DNA from: Mycobacterium shinjukuense
GTDB taxonomy: Bacteria > Actinomycetota > Actinomycetes > Mycobacteriales > Mycobacteriaceae
Assembly (NCBI RefSeq): GCF_010730055.1
Contig: NZ_AP022575.1
Coordinates: 3,286,001 to 3,350,000 of the forward strand
Direction: 5' to 3'
DNA length: 64,000 bases
The translations under genes were made by a program, and so were the position numbers. Numbering within the stretch: the stretch's first letter is position 1; each line of letters opens with the position of its first letter. Positions 1 to 8,301 of the stretch are shown piece by piece. The notes below the pieces were generated by a model. It did not search any database. It saw only the letters and a program-made list of their open reading frames with translations, and was not told the DNA's origin.

Positions 1-1
1 T

Positions 2-3000
2 CGTCTCGCCCTCATCCAGGCGCTCAGCGCCGGGCTGATCGGTGCCGGCACCCGCAACCTGAACATGGCCGCCACCGCGGCGCTGGTGACCGCCCCCAAG
101 GCCAGCCGGACCACACCCGAGGCCTTCGCCGCCACGCTGGGCCGAGGATTGGCCGAGCGGCACGCGGTGCTGCCGCTGCGGCCGGAGAGCCTGCGCCGGC
201 TGCACCGCGTCGACGCGATCGTCATCGACCCGCGGGTGTTGTGCACCGACCGGTTGCGGGTGGCAGGCATCCGCGGGGCCGCCGACGCCGAGCTGTCCGA
301 CGCCTGGCAGCGCGCCCAGCTCGCGCTGGAGAGCACCGGCGTGCGCCCGGGCTGGCGCCCGGTGCCCGGCAGCTGGCGCGGTCGGCCGGAGTCCCGGGTC
401 GAGGCGCTGTTTCTTCCCACGCACGACCCGCTGGCCTCGGCGGTGGTGGCCGAGGCACACCGCAGCGGGGCGGAACTGGTCACGGTCGCCGACGACTCGC
501 TGGACGAGCTGCGACCCGCGTTCGACGACATCCGGCCGCTGAAGACCGCGACGCACGGGGCGCTGGACAGGGCCCTGGCCCGCGCGGTGGCCGGCCTGCA
601 GCGGGCGGGCCGCACCGTGGCCGTACTGTCATCGTCTGGCGCGCAAGCGATGTGGTCCGCCGACCTGGCGCTGGGTGTGATCCCGCGGCACGGCCCCCCA
701 CCCTGGCAAGCCGACCTGTTGTTGCCCGATCTCAAGGCGGCCTGGCGGATACTGCACGCGCTGCCGGCCGCCAAGACCGCGACCCAGCGGGGCGTCGGAA
801 TATCGGCTGGCGCAACGGCTATGGGCTCGCTGTTGATGATTCCCGGTGTCCGCGGCCGCGGGCCGGGCCCGGTTACCGCCGGCGCGGCGGCCGGGCTGCT
901 CTCGGGATACCTGCTGGCACGCGGGGTGATCGGGGCCGAGACGCCGCGCCCGGCCGCCAGCCACGAATGGCATGCCATGTCCGTCGAGCAAGTCCGCAAG
1001 GCATTGCCGCCGCCCGACTCCGAGACGCCCGCGCAGCCCGAGGAGGCGGCACCGGGCCCACGGGTGCCGGCCGGCGGCCCGGTGCACGCGGTTTGGCAGC
1101 TCGCCAAGGCCGTCCGAGCCGAATTGTCCGACCCGCTGACCCCGGTGATGGCGCTGGGCTCGGCCGCCAGTGCGGTGCTCGGCTCCCCCGTCGATGCGGT
1201 GCTGGTCGGGACGGTGCTGACCAGCAACTCGATCCTGGCCGCCGCCCAGCGGCTGCGCGCCGAGAAACGGTTGCACTACCTACTGGCGCAGCAGATTCCG
1301 CCGGCCCGCAAGGTGGTCAGCGGTCCCGGCGGTGAGCGGGCCTACGCCCGTGTCGACGCCGCGCACCTGCGGCCCGGTGATGTCATCGAGGTGCGCACCC
1401 ATGAGGTGGTGCCCGCCGACGCCCGAGTCATCGAGGAGGTCGACGTCGAGGTCGACGAGTCGACCCTCACCGGCGAGTCGCTGTCGGTGGAGAAACAGGT
1501 CGAGGCCACCCCGGGCGCGCCGCTGGCCGAGCGTCGCTGCATGGTGTTCGCCGGGACCACCGTGGTGGCCGGCACGGTGGTCGCCCTGGTGACCGCGGTC
1601 GGCGCCGACACCCAGCAGCGGCGTGCCGCCGATCTGATCTCCGCCGAGCTGTCCTCGGACATCGGCCTACAACATCAGCTCGGCCAGCTCACCGGGCAGG
1701 CGCTGCCCGTCAGCGTGACCGGCGGCGCGCTCGTCGGCGCGCTCGGGCTGGTCCGCCGCATCGGGATGCGCCACGCGGTGTCCAGCGCCATCGCCATCGC
1801 GGTGGCCGCGGTTCCCGAAGGCATGCCGCTGGTGGCCACGCTGGCCCAGGCGGCGTCGGCCCGGCGTTTGACGAAATTCGGTGCGCTGGTTCGCATTCCG
1901 CGTTCGGTGGAGGCGCTCGGCCGTATCGAGGTGGTGTGCTTCGACAAGACCGGAACGCTCTCGGAGAACCGGCTGCGGGTGGCGCGGGTGCACCCGGCGG
2001 CGGGCTATTCCGACGTCGAGGTGCTGCGCTGCGCCGCGCACGCCGCACCGGTGACCAATGGCGGCCCCCAGGTGCACGCCACCGATGTCGCCATTGTCGA
2101 GGCCGCCGCGGCCGCGGGCGCCGTCGCCACCGGCAACGATTCCAGCCCCAGTGCGCACCTGCCGTTCCGCTCCGGCAGGTCGTTTTCGGCGTCGGTGACC
2201 GGTACCGAGCTGACCGTCAAGGGCGCACCGGAGGTGGTGCTGGCCGCGTGCGGGGACGTCACGGCGATGGACGGTGCCGTTGCCGCGCTGGCCGCCGGCG
2301 GGTTACGGGTGATCGCCGTGGCCCGGCGCCGGCTGAGCCCGCTGCAGGCCGAGGCGATCCGGGACAACCCCGATGACATCGCCGACTTCTGCACCGCCGG
2401 GCTGACCCTGGCCGGGTTCCTGGGGCTGTCGGACACCCCGCGCCCGGAATCGGCGGGCCTGCTGGCGAATCTGCGGCAGCAACGGGTGGGCATCAAGCTG
2501 ATCACCGGTGATCATCCGGTCACCGCCAAGGCCATCGCCGAGGAGCTGGGCCTGCCGGTGACCGCCGATCAGGTGATCAGCGGCGCCGAATGGGACTCGT
2601 TGTCGCGCAAGGACCAAGAGCGCGTCGTGACCGAGCGGGTGATCTTTGCCCGGATGACACCGGAAAATAAGGTCCAGGTCGTTCAGACGCTGGAGAATGC
2701 CGGTGTGCGGACCGTGATGGTCGGCGACGGAGCCAATGACGCCGCCGCTATCCGAGCCGCCACGGTCGGTGTCGGCGTGGTGGCCCGCGGCAGCGACCCG
2801 GCGCACTTGGTGGCCGACGTCGTGCTGGTCGACGGCCGCATCGATGCGCTGTTGGAGGCCATCGAAGAGGGACGCCAGCTCTGGCGGCGGGTGCAGGCCG
2901 CGGTGTCGGTGCTGCTGGGCGGCAATGCCGGTGAGGTGATCTTTGCGATCATCGGCAGCGCGATCACCGGCACCTCGCCGCTGAACACCCGCCAGCTGCT

Positions 3001-3652
3001 GCTGGTGAACACGCTGACCGACGCGCTGCCGGCCGCGGCCCTTGCGGTCAGCAAGCCGCGCGGCACCGTAGACCCCACCCTGCGCGGCGCGGATCAGCCC
3101 GCGCTGTGGCATGCGGTGGCCATCCGCGGCGTCACCACGGCGGCGGCGGCGACGGCGGCGTGGGCGATGGCCGGGGTCACCGGCTGGCCGCAACACGCGT
3201 CCACCGTGGCTCTGGTCGCGCTGGTGGCCGCCGAATTGGGCCAGACCCTGCTGGAGTCCCAGGCGCCGATGGTGGTGCTGACCGCGCTGGGTTCCCTGGG
3301 CTTGGTGGGGGTCTTGATCAGCATTCCGGTGGTCAGCCAGCTGCTCGGCTGCACCCCGCTCGGACCGCTGGGCTGGGCCCAGGGTCTAGGGTCCGCGACT
3401 GCCGCGACCATCGCGGTGGCCATTGCGACGCGTGTGCTGAGGGATCGGGACACGTCCGGCGCCGAGCCGCCGAAGACGGAGGTTTCCCCGCCGGGCGGCG
3501 GTGCGCCGCGGGTTCCGTCCCGTGGACCTCGACCACCCCGACGCGCCACAGCAACGCGTAAAGCTCCCGCAATGGCACGGTCAGCAACCAAGCAATCGAC
3601 GAAACTAGGGGATCGGCCTGGGCGTCGGTCCTCGTCATACGTGCGACGGTGA
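2..3652 (+). CDS. ctpH: Cation-transporting P-type ATPase CtpH, 3' portion
   Basis: The reading frame is open at the left edge, so the true start lies outside the window; the first internal ATG is at 65. Visible P-type ATPase motifs, in order: actuator TGES (about 1471-1482), phosphorylation motif DKTGT (Asp codon 1943-1945), nucleotide-binding KGAPE (about 2220) and hinge GDGANDAA (about 2720). Hydrophobic C-terminal segments follow at about 2900-3440. The family couples ATP hydrolysis to cation transport across the plasma membrane; the substrate cannot be read from the sequence. The last 70 or so residues are basic and Pro/Arg-rich with lower GC at third positions after about 3527, so the native C-terminus may have been replaced by a frameshift. 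The gene identity rests on motif content and on the following small gene, which matches the Rv0425c-Rv0424c arrangement I remember. Confidence 0.9.
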   Translation, partial: RLALIQALSAGLIGAGTRNLNMAATAALVTAPKASRTTPEAFAATLGRGLAERHAVLPLRPESLRRLHRVDAIVIDPRVLCTDRLRVAGIRGAADAELSDAWQRAQLALESTGVRPGWRPVPGSWRGRPESRVEALFLPTHDPLASAVVAEAHRSGAELVTVADDSLDELRPAFDDIRPLKTATHGALDRALARAVAGLQRAGRTVAVLSSSGAQAMWSADLALGVIPRHGPPPWQADLLLPDLKAAWRILHALPAAKTATQRGVGISAGATAMGSLLMIPGVRGRGPGPVTAGAAAGLLSGYLLARGVIGAETPRPAASHEWHAMSVEQVRKALPPPDSETPAQPEEAAPGPRVPAGGPVHAVWQLAKAVRAELSDPLTPVMALGSAASAVLGSPVDAVLVGTVLTSNSILAAAQRLRAEKRLHYLLAQQIPPARKVVSGPGGERAYARVDAAHLRPGDVIEVRTHEVVPADARVIEEVDVEVDESTLTGESLSVEKQVEATPGAPLAERRCMVFAGTTVVAGTVVALVTAVGADTQQRRAADLISAELSSDIGLQHQLGQLTGQALPVSVTGGALVGALGLVRRIGMRHAVSSAIAIAVAAVPEGMPLVATLAQAASARRLTKFGALVRIPRSVEALGRIEVVCFDKTGTLSENRLRVARVHPAAGYSDVEVLRCAAHAAPVTNGGPQVHATDVAIVEAAAAAGAVATGNDSSPSAHLPFRSGRSFSASVTGTELTVKGAPEVVLAACGDVTAMDGAVAALAAGGLRVIAVARRRLSPLQAEAIRDNPDDIADFCTAGLTLAGFLGLSDTPRPESAGLLANLRQQRVGIKLITGDHPVTAKAIAEELGLPVTADQVISGAEWDSLSRKDQERVVTERVIFARMTPENKVQVVQTLENAGVRTVMVGDGANDAAAIRAATVGVGVVARGSDPAHLVADVVLVDGRIDALLEAIEEGRQLWRRVQAAVSVLLGGNAGEVIFAIIGSAITGTSPLNTRQLLLVNTLTDALPAAALAVSKPRGTVDPTLRGADQPALWHAVAIRGVTTAAAATAAWAMAGVTGWPQHASTVALVALVAAELGQTLLESQAPMVVLTALGSLGLVGVLISIPVVSQLLGCTPLGPLGWAQGLGSATAATIAVAIATRVLRDRDTSGAEPPKTEVSPPGGGAPRVPSRGPRPPRRATATRKAPAMARSATKQSTKLGDRPGRRSSSYVRR

Positions 3653-3701
3653 CCGCACCAGGCTGCCCAGCGGCAAACCCTTCGTTACTGAAAGGCAAAT
3701 G

Positions 3702-3977
3702 ATGGCGGAAAAGAAGGCGCGACGGGCAACGTCCCAGCGCGAAGCCGTGCAGAAAATCCGGGAGGGCGAGACCTTCGCCGTGAACCTACCGGTGGTAGGT
3801 CAGGTGGGGGTGCCGCGACCGGAGCAGCTGGCCTACTACGGCGGTCTGGCCGTCCTGGCCGCCTTCGAACTCATCGACTGGCCGGTCGCCCTGGTGATCG
3901 CCGCCGGGCACATCCTGGCGACCAACCAACACAACCGGTTTTTGGAGGAGCTCGGCGAGGCGATGGAAGAGGCTTAA
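3702..3977 (+). CDS. Small conserved membrane protein (Rv0424c-like)
   Basis: This encodes about 91 residues: a basic N-terminus, a short beta-rich stretch around LPVVGQVGVP, then one hydrophobic segment (YYGGLAVLAAFELIDWPVAL, about residues 45-64) and an acidic C-terminus. Two ATG codons are adjacent (3699 and 3702). The AAAGG at 3691-3695 lies only 3 nt before the first, so the second is the better start. It follows ctpH closely on the same strand and may be co-transcribed with it. No catalytic motif is visible. I recognise it only as the conserved neighbour of ctpH in mycobacteria, and its function is unknown. Confidence 0.75.
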   Translation: MAEKKARRATSQREAVQKIREGETFAVNLPVVGQVGVPRPEQLAYYGGLAVLAAFELIDWPVALVIAAGHILATNQHNRFLEELGEAMEEA

Positions 3978-4200
3978 GGTCGCATGTCGAGCCTGCGGTG
4001 CGGCTCGGTCACTCGATCGGATTGCGGCACTTGGCTGTGGCGGGCCCCCACCGCCCGACCGTCCAGGCGGCCCGCCGTTGCTGACGGCAGTCGGTGCCGC
4101 GTTCACGTCGGCGCTTGCGACGAAGACCACCGCCGCGAATCGACGATGATTACCCCGCGGCGTTGATCACGGCCAGCTTCAGCGCGGCATACCGTTGCCG

Positions 4201-4217
4201 TTGAGTGTGTTTTAGTG
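4201..4217 (+). repeat. IS607 end motif, left copy
   Basis: TTGAGTGTGTTTTAGTG reads inward from the tnpB 3' side, 7 nt from the tnpB stop. The matching inverted copy at 6491-6507 differs at two central bases. These are probably recombinase recognition sites at the element ends. Confidence 0.6.
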
Positions 4218-4223
4218 ACACGC

Positions 4224-5869
4224 TCATGCGGCGTTCCCTTGCGGGGTTGGGGTTTTGGCCTCGCGGCGTCCGGCCCCGCATGGGCGGGGTCTTACGGATG
4301 CTCCGCCGGCACCGGATGTTCCGGTGTCCGCGCCATGGCCTGTACCAACCGATTCGGTTGGCCCGGGTACCGATGGGGCCGTGGTCCCGACTGGACCACA
4401 ACTGGCGTAATCCGGCCAGTCACGGAGATTCAGCGCGGCGTTGCGATCGCGGTCGACGACATCGCCGGTGTGCGGACACACCAGCAACTTGTCGATGCGC
4501 CATTTGCCGATCAGCCGGCACGGGGCGCCGTCCGGCGCGGTGCAGCCGTGATGGATCTGGCTGGACGCAAACCAGCGATCCGCCACCGTGAGCACCGCGC
4601 CGCAACGGGCGGTCTTGTAGGCCAACATCGGCCGGATCGCACCCATCGCCGCATCGCAGACGGCACGCCGATAGGCGCGCCGGCCCATACTGCGTTTCAT
4701 CGCGGCCACGTCGAGGTCTTCGACCACGAGGTGGCCATAGCGGCCCGCCAGCTCGGTGGTGAGCTGATGGGCGGCTTCGCCGCAGATTCACACACCGGCG
4801 ATCCAGCCGGGTCAGCTTGGCTTTCGCTGCCCGATGGCCACGCGATCCGCGGATGCGGCGGAAAGCTGGCGCCCGGCCCGCCGCCGCGCAGCAAGCGTGG
4901 CTTTCAGTGGGGCCGGATTCGGATATCGGTAATGGTCTGCTCCCCGGTGCGGGTGTCGACGGTGGCCACCGTGGCCAACGTGCGCACCCCCAGATCGACA
5001 CCGGCGCGCACCGTGGGCCGGGCCACCGTGCGCTCGGTGGCCGGGGCGCAGCGCGTAGCCGATAGAGACGAACAACCGGCCCCAGCGCGCCGAGAGCGTC
5101 ATGTTCAGAATGCGGGCACGCCCGCTGGCCAGGTGGCGCTGCACACGGCGGGTGTTCTCCTGGATCGCAGCCCGCCGATTACCGGCACGGTGATGGTGCG
5201 CCGATCGTCCTCAACGCGCATGGTTCCGGTGGTGAAGCGCACCCGGCCGGGGTCGCGGCGCGCGGATTTGAAGCGCAGAAACCCCACACGGCGACCTCGC
5301 CGTGTGCCGTTGCGGCTGGCCGACCAATTGTTCAGCGCCCGCGCCAGATCAGCCAGCCCCGACAAGTAGGCCTCCTTGGAATTGGCGGCCCACCACGGCG
5401 CGACCCCATCCTTGGCGCGGTTCCACGCCCACCGCAGTGCACCCAGATCCCAGCACAGCGACTGATGGCCCGGGTCAACAGCTTTAGCGCCCAGGTCGGC
5501 TTTCACTTTGGCCAGGCCCCAGTTAAACGCTTTACGTCGCGCGCCGAAATGCGAGCGCACCAACCCCGCTCGATCCGGCTCGGCGGGCCACTCGACCTCG
5601 AACTTCGCCGCCGTCACCATCCACCCGGTGGACAACGGCGCGCCGGGTGAACCCGTCGCGGCGTAGCCCTCGGCGTCACCATCGAACAGCTCGAACAGCA
5701 CCGACACCGACTCCACTGCGCTGCGGTGCGCCTCAAAATCGGCACCCACATCGACATACCGCGACAACCTCGGCGCGCCATCGGGTTTCGGCTTACCCGC
5801 CAGATGCGCGCCGCCAGTGGCCGCGGCCACCTTTGCGGCCTGCGCCTGGGTGCGCATCCCGACGATCAT
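4224..5869 (-). pseudogene. tnpB: TnpB (OrfB-type RNA-guided nuclease), frameshifted
   Basis: The start ATG at 5869 overlaps the tnpA stop (ATGA). The reading is recognisable along the full length, but the frame changes about five times (near 5157, 5045, 4935, 4880 and 4790). The N-terminal frame runs to about 5150. Fragments reading LSARWGRLFVSIGYAL, then VDLGVRTLATVATVDT (RuvC-I with its Asp), then VVEDLDVAAMKR (RuvC-II Glu), and the C-terminal SSQIHHGC and DRDRNAALNL (RuvC-III) are all preserved. The intact version would have about 540 residues. TnpB proteins cut DNA guided by an RNA from the element's 3' end, which here would overlap about 4200-4350. Most indels sit at short G or C runs, so either recent decay or consensus errors could explain them. 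Confidence 0.8.
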
Positions 5870-6483
5870 GCGACCTCACCCGGGTTCCGTTTGGCCGCGG
5901 CAAGCGCGCGCATCGCGCGATTACGGGCTCCGCGGCGCCCATAAAGCCGCGCACACATCGACGTGAGCACCTCGATCATGTCGCGCACCAGATCATCGGT
6001 GGTCTCGCCAGGATCGGCCACCACGATTCGGCGGCCCTGAGCCGCAAGCACCGCTTCGAGGTGCTCCACCCCGAAACGGGCCAACCGGTCACGATGCTCC
6101 ACAACGATCACCTTCGCATCCGGGTCCGACAACATCCGGCGCAACTTCGGGCGTTTGCCATTCAGACCCGACCCGACCTCGGTAACGACTCCCCCGCAAG
6201 CGGGTGGTACCCCCAGCCCCACCGTCAGATCCTGCTCGGTGGCCCACGCCCTCAACCGGGCCACCTGGCGATCCAAATCGGCGCGCTGATCATGGCTGGA
6301 CACCCGGGCATAGATCACCACACCACCCGCCGCGGCATCGCCCGCCGGCGTCGTGCGCACCAGAATCAACCGACCCACCCGCTCGGCGGGCACCGGCAAC
6401 GCCCCCTCCCGAAACCACCGATAGGCGGTATGCCGATTCACCCCCACCGACGCCGCCCAATCCGCCAAATTCACAGCACCCAT
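5866..6483 (-). CDS. tnpA: IS607 serine recombinase TnpA
   Basis: This is a protein of 205 residues. The N-terminus carries a MerR-like helix-turn-helix (ADWAASVGVNRHTAYRWFRE, about residues 7-26). A resolvase-type catalytic domain follows, with the nucleophile region YARVSSHDQ (about residues 75-83), an Arg-containing VEHRDRLARFG motif and a C-terminal basic helix. Full length and motifs are intact. It mobilises the element through a circular intermediate, as known for the family. The start at 6483 directly follows the element's right-end repeats. The stop overlaps the tnpB start by 4 nt, so the two would be translationally coupled. Confidence 0.9.
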   Translation of the reverse strand: MGAVNLADWAASVGVNRHTAYRWFREGALPVPAERVGRLILVRTTPAGDAAAGGVVIYARVSSHDQRADLDRQVARLRAWATEQDLTVGLGVPPACGGVVTEVGSGLNGKRPKLRRMLSDPDAKVIVVEHRDRLARFGVEHLEAVLAAQGRRIVVADPGETTDDLVRDMIEVLTSMCARLYGRRGARNRAMRALAAAKRNPGEVA

Positions 6484-6490
6484 TAGAACA

Positions 6491-6507
6491 CACTAACGCA
6501 CACTCAA
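6491..6507 (-). repeat. IS607 end motif, right copy
   Basis: On the minus strand this reads TTGAGTGTGCGTTAGTG, matching 4201-4217 at 15 of 17 positions in inverted orientation. It lies just upstream of the tnpA start, in an AT-richer stretch with several further ACAC blocks (6484-6520) typical of IS607 subterminal sites. Confidence 0.6.
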
Positions 6508-6674
6508 ATACACTCGACACCCAACAGTTCGCCAACCCCCGGGGCAACGTTCCGCGTCGAACGCCCGTGCCACGGTAAACCAGGCACCCCCTTTTGGTGC
6601 CGTTTTGGGATTGTGCCGGTGACGCGATTACTAGACTTACCGGCGAGTGCTGGGGGTTCTGGTGGAGGTATGCG

Positions 6675-8083
6675 ATGTCATTTGTGAGCGTCGTGCCGGA
6701 GTTGGTGGTAGCGACGGCTGCGGATCTGGCAAGCATTGGGTCGGCGCTCGATGCGGCCAACGCGGCGGCGGCGGCCGAGACCACCGGGGTGCTGGCCGCG
6801 GGCGCCGATGAGGTGTCGGCGGCGATCGCGGCGCTGTTCGGCGCGCACGGACAGGCCTATCAGGCGCTCAGCGCCCAGATGTCGGCTTTTCATGCGCAGT
6901 TCGGACGAGCGTTGACCGCGGCGGCGCGCTCGTATGCGGCCGCCGAGGCGGTCAACGCCTCGGCGGCCCAAAGCCTGGAGCAGGACCTTCTGGCGCTGAT
7001 CAACGCGCCCACCCAGGCGCTGCTAGGACGTCCGCTGATCGGTGACGGCGCCAACGGCGGGCCGGGACAAGACGGCGGGCCCGGGGGGTTGCTATACGGC
7101 AACGGCGGCAACGGCGGCACCAGCACCACCGCCGGGGTGGCCGGCGGCAACGGTGGCGCGGCCGGGCTGATCGGCAACGGCGGGGCCGGTGGTGCCGGCG
7201 GGGCCGGGGCGCCTGGGGGTGCGGGCGGGGCCGGGGGGTGGCTGTTCGGTCATGGCGGGCCGGGGGGTGCCGGCGGGACCGGCTTCCTAGCCGCGGGCGG
7301 GGCCGGCGGGGCCGGAGGCAGCGGCGGGCTGCTGTACGGCAACGGCGGAGCCGGCGGGAACGGCGGGGAGGGCGACGGCGGTGGGGGCGGTGGGGCCGGC
7401 GGTCGCGGCGGCAAGGCCTGGCTGATCGGTGCCGGCGGGGCCGGCGGGACCGGCCGTGCTCAAGGGACGGCGGAACCGGCGGTGCCGGCGGTGACGCCGG
7501 GCTGTTGTACGGAGACGGCGGCGCTGGCGGGAACGGCGGGAACGGCGGTTTCGGCGGCTTTGCGGCGGCTGGTGGGAACGGCGGCGGCGGCGGACGCGGC
7601 GGCATCGGTGGGCTCATCGGCGGCGGCGGCGCGGGTGGGGCCGGCGGAAACGGCGCTAGCACCAATCAATTTGCTACTGGTGGATTCGGTGGCGCCGGCG
7701 GTGACGGCGGAGCAGCCAGGCTGATCGGCAGCGGCGGGGCCGGCGGCGCCGGCGGCACCGGCAGCCAAGGCGGCGCCGCCGGCGGTGACGGCGGTGACGG
7801 CGGGAACGGCGGCAACGGCGGGGCCGGTGGGGCGCTGTTCGGTAACGGTGGGGTCGGCGGGACCGGCGGGGACGGCGGCGAGGGTGATATAGATCCCGGC
7901 GGTAAGGGCGGCAGCGGCGGTCATGGCGGCAACGCCGTCGGGTTGATCGGCAACGGGGGCAACGGCGGCGACGGCGGCAAGGGCGGGGCCGGCACCCCCG
8001 TGGGCACTGGTGGGGGCGGCGGCAGCGGCGGCGGCCGCGGGCTGCTGTCCGGTGCCCCCGGCGCACCCGGAACGCCGGGCTGA
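6675..8083 (+). pseudogene. PE_PGRS family protein with internal frameshift
   Basis: The start ATG at 6675 follows GGAGGT (6664-6669). An N-terminal PE domain (MSFVSVVPELV start, PE motif at residues 8-9, about 93 residues) leads through the LLALINAPTQALLGRPLIG linker into Gly-Gly-X repeats with the typical LLYGNGG and GLIGNGG blocks. Near 7460-7475 the Gly-rich reading jumps to another frame, consistent with one lost base, and then continues uninterrupted to the stop at 8083. As written, translation goes off frame and stops at 7724. PE_PGRS proteins are ESX-5-dependent surface or secreted proteins of slow growers. The break may be a phase-variation-like change, true loss, or an assembly error in a repetitive G-rich tract. 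Confidence 0.85.
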
Positions 8084-8206
8084 CACCGCTTGCCCGGCCG
8101 TACGCGCCGCGCCCGCGCGTTGCGCTAGCGTGGGTGGTGCCCGGCGACGATGCGAATCGCGGCGCGATTCGAGCAGGAGCCGGGCAATCGAATACCGTCC
8201 AACCAA

Positions 8207-8295
8207 TCCACGCGGGAGCGCGCGCCGAGCGTGCTGAGAGGACGGCTGGGGCCGTCGACCGTCTGAACCTGACCGGGTAATGCCGGCGTAGGGAG
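8207..8295 (+). promoter_or_regulatory. TPP riboswitch upstream of thiC
   Basis: The conserved thi-box elements are present in order: CGCGGGAGCGCG helix (8210-8222), CTGAGAGGA (8234-8242), GTCTGAACCTGACCGGGTAA (8261-8280) and TGCCGGCGTAGGGAG (8281-8295). The last element doubles as the ribosome binding site, since GGGAG lies 6 nt before the ATG at 8302. Ligand binding would therefore be expected to block translation of thiC directly. Confidence 0.95.
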
Positions 8296-8301
8296 ATGAC
8301 C

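Larger units (their letters stand above)
4201..6507 (-). mobile_element. IS607-family insertion sequence
   Basis: A tnpA-tnpB unit on the minus strand has the IS607 arrangement: a small serine recombinase whose stop overlaps the start of an OrfB/TnpB-type gene. I set the limits by a 17-nt motif found inverted at both sides (4201-4217 on plus, 6491-6507 read on minus; 15 of 17 identical), which gives about 2.3 kb, a normal IS607 length. It lies between the Rv0424c-like gene and a PE_PGRS gene, where H37Rv as I remember it has no such element. TnpA looks intact. TnpB is disrupted, which does not prevent TnpA-driven movement in this family. The exact insertion dinucleotides cannot be fixed without an empty-site sequence. 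Confidence 0.85.
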
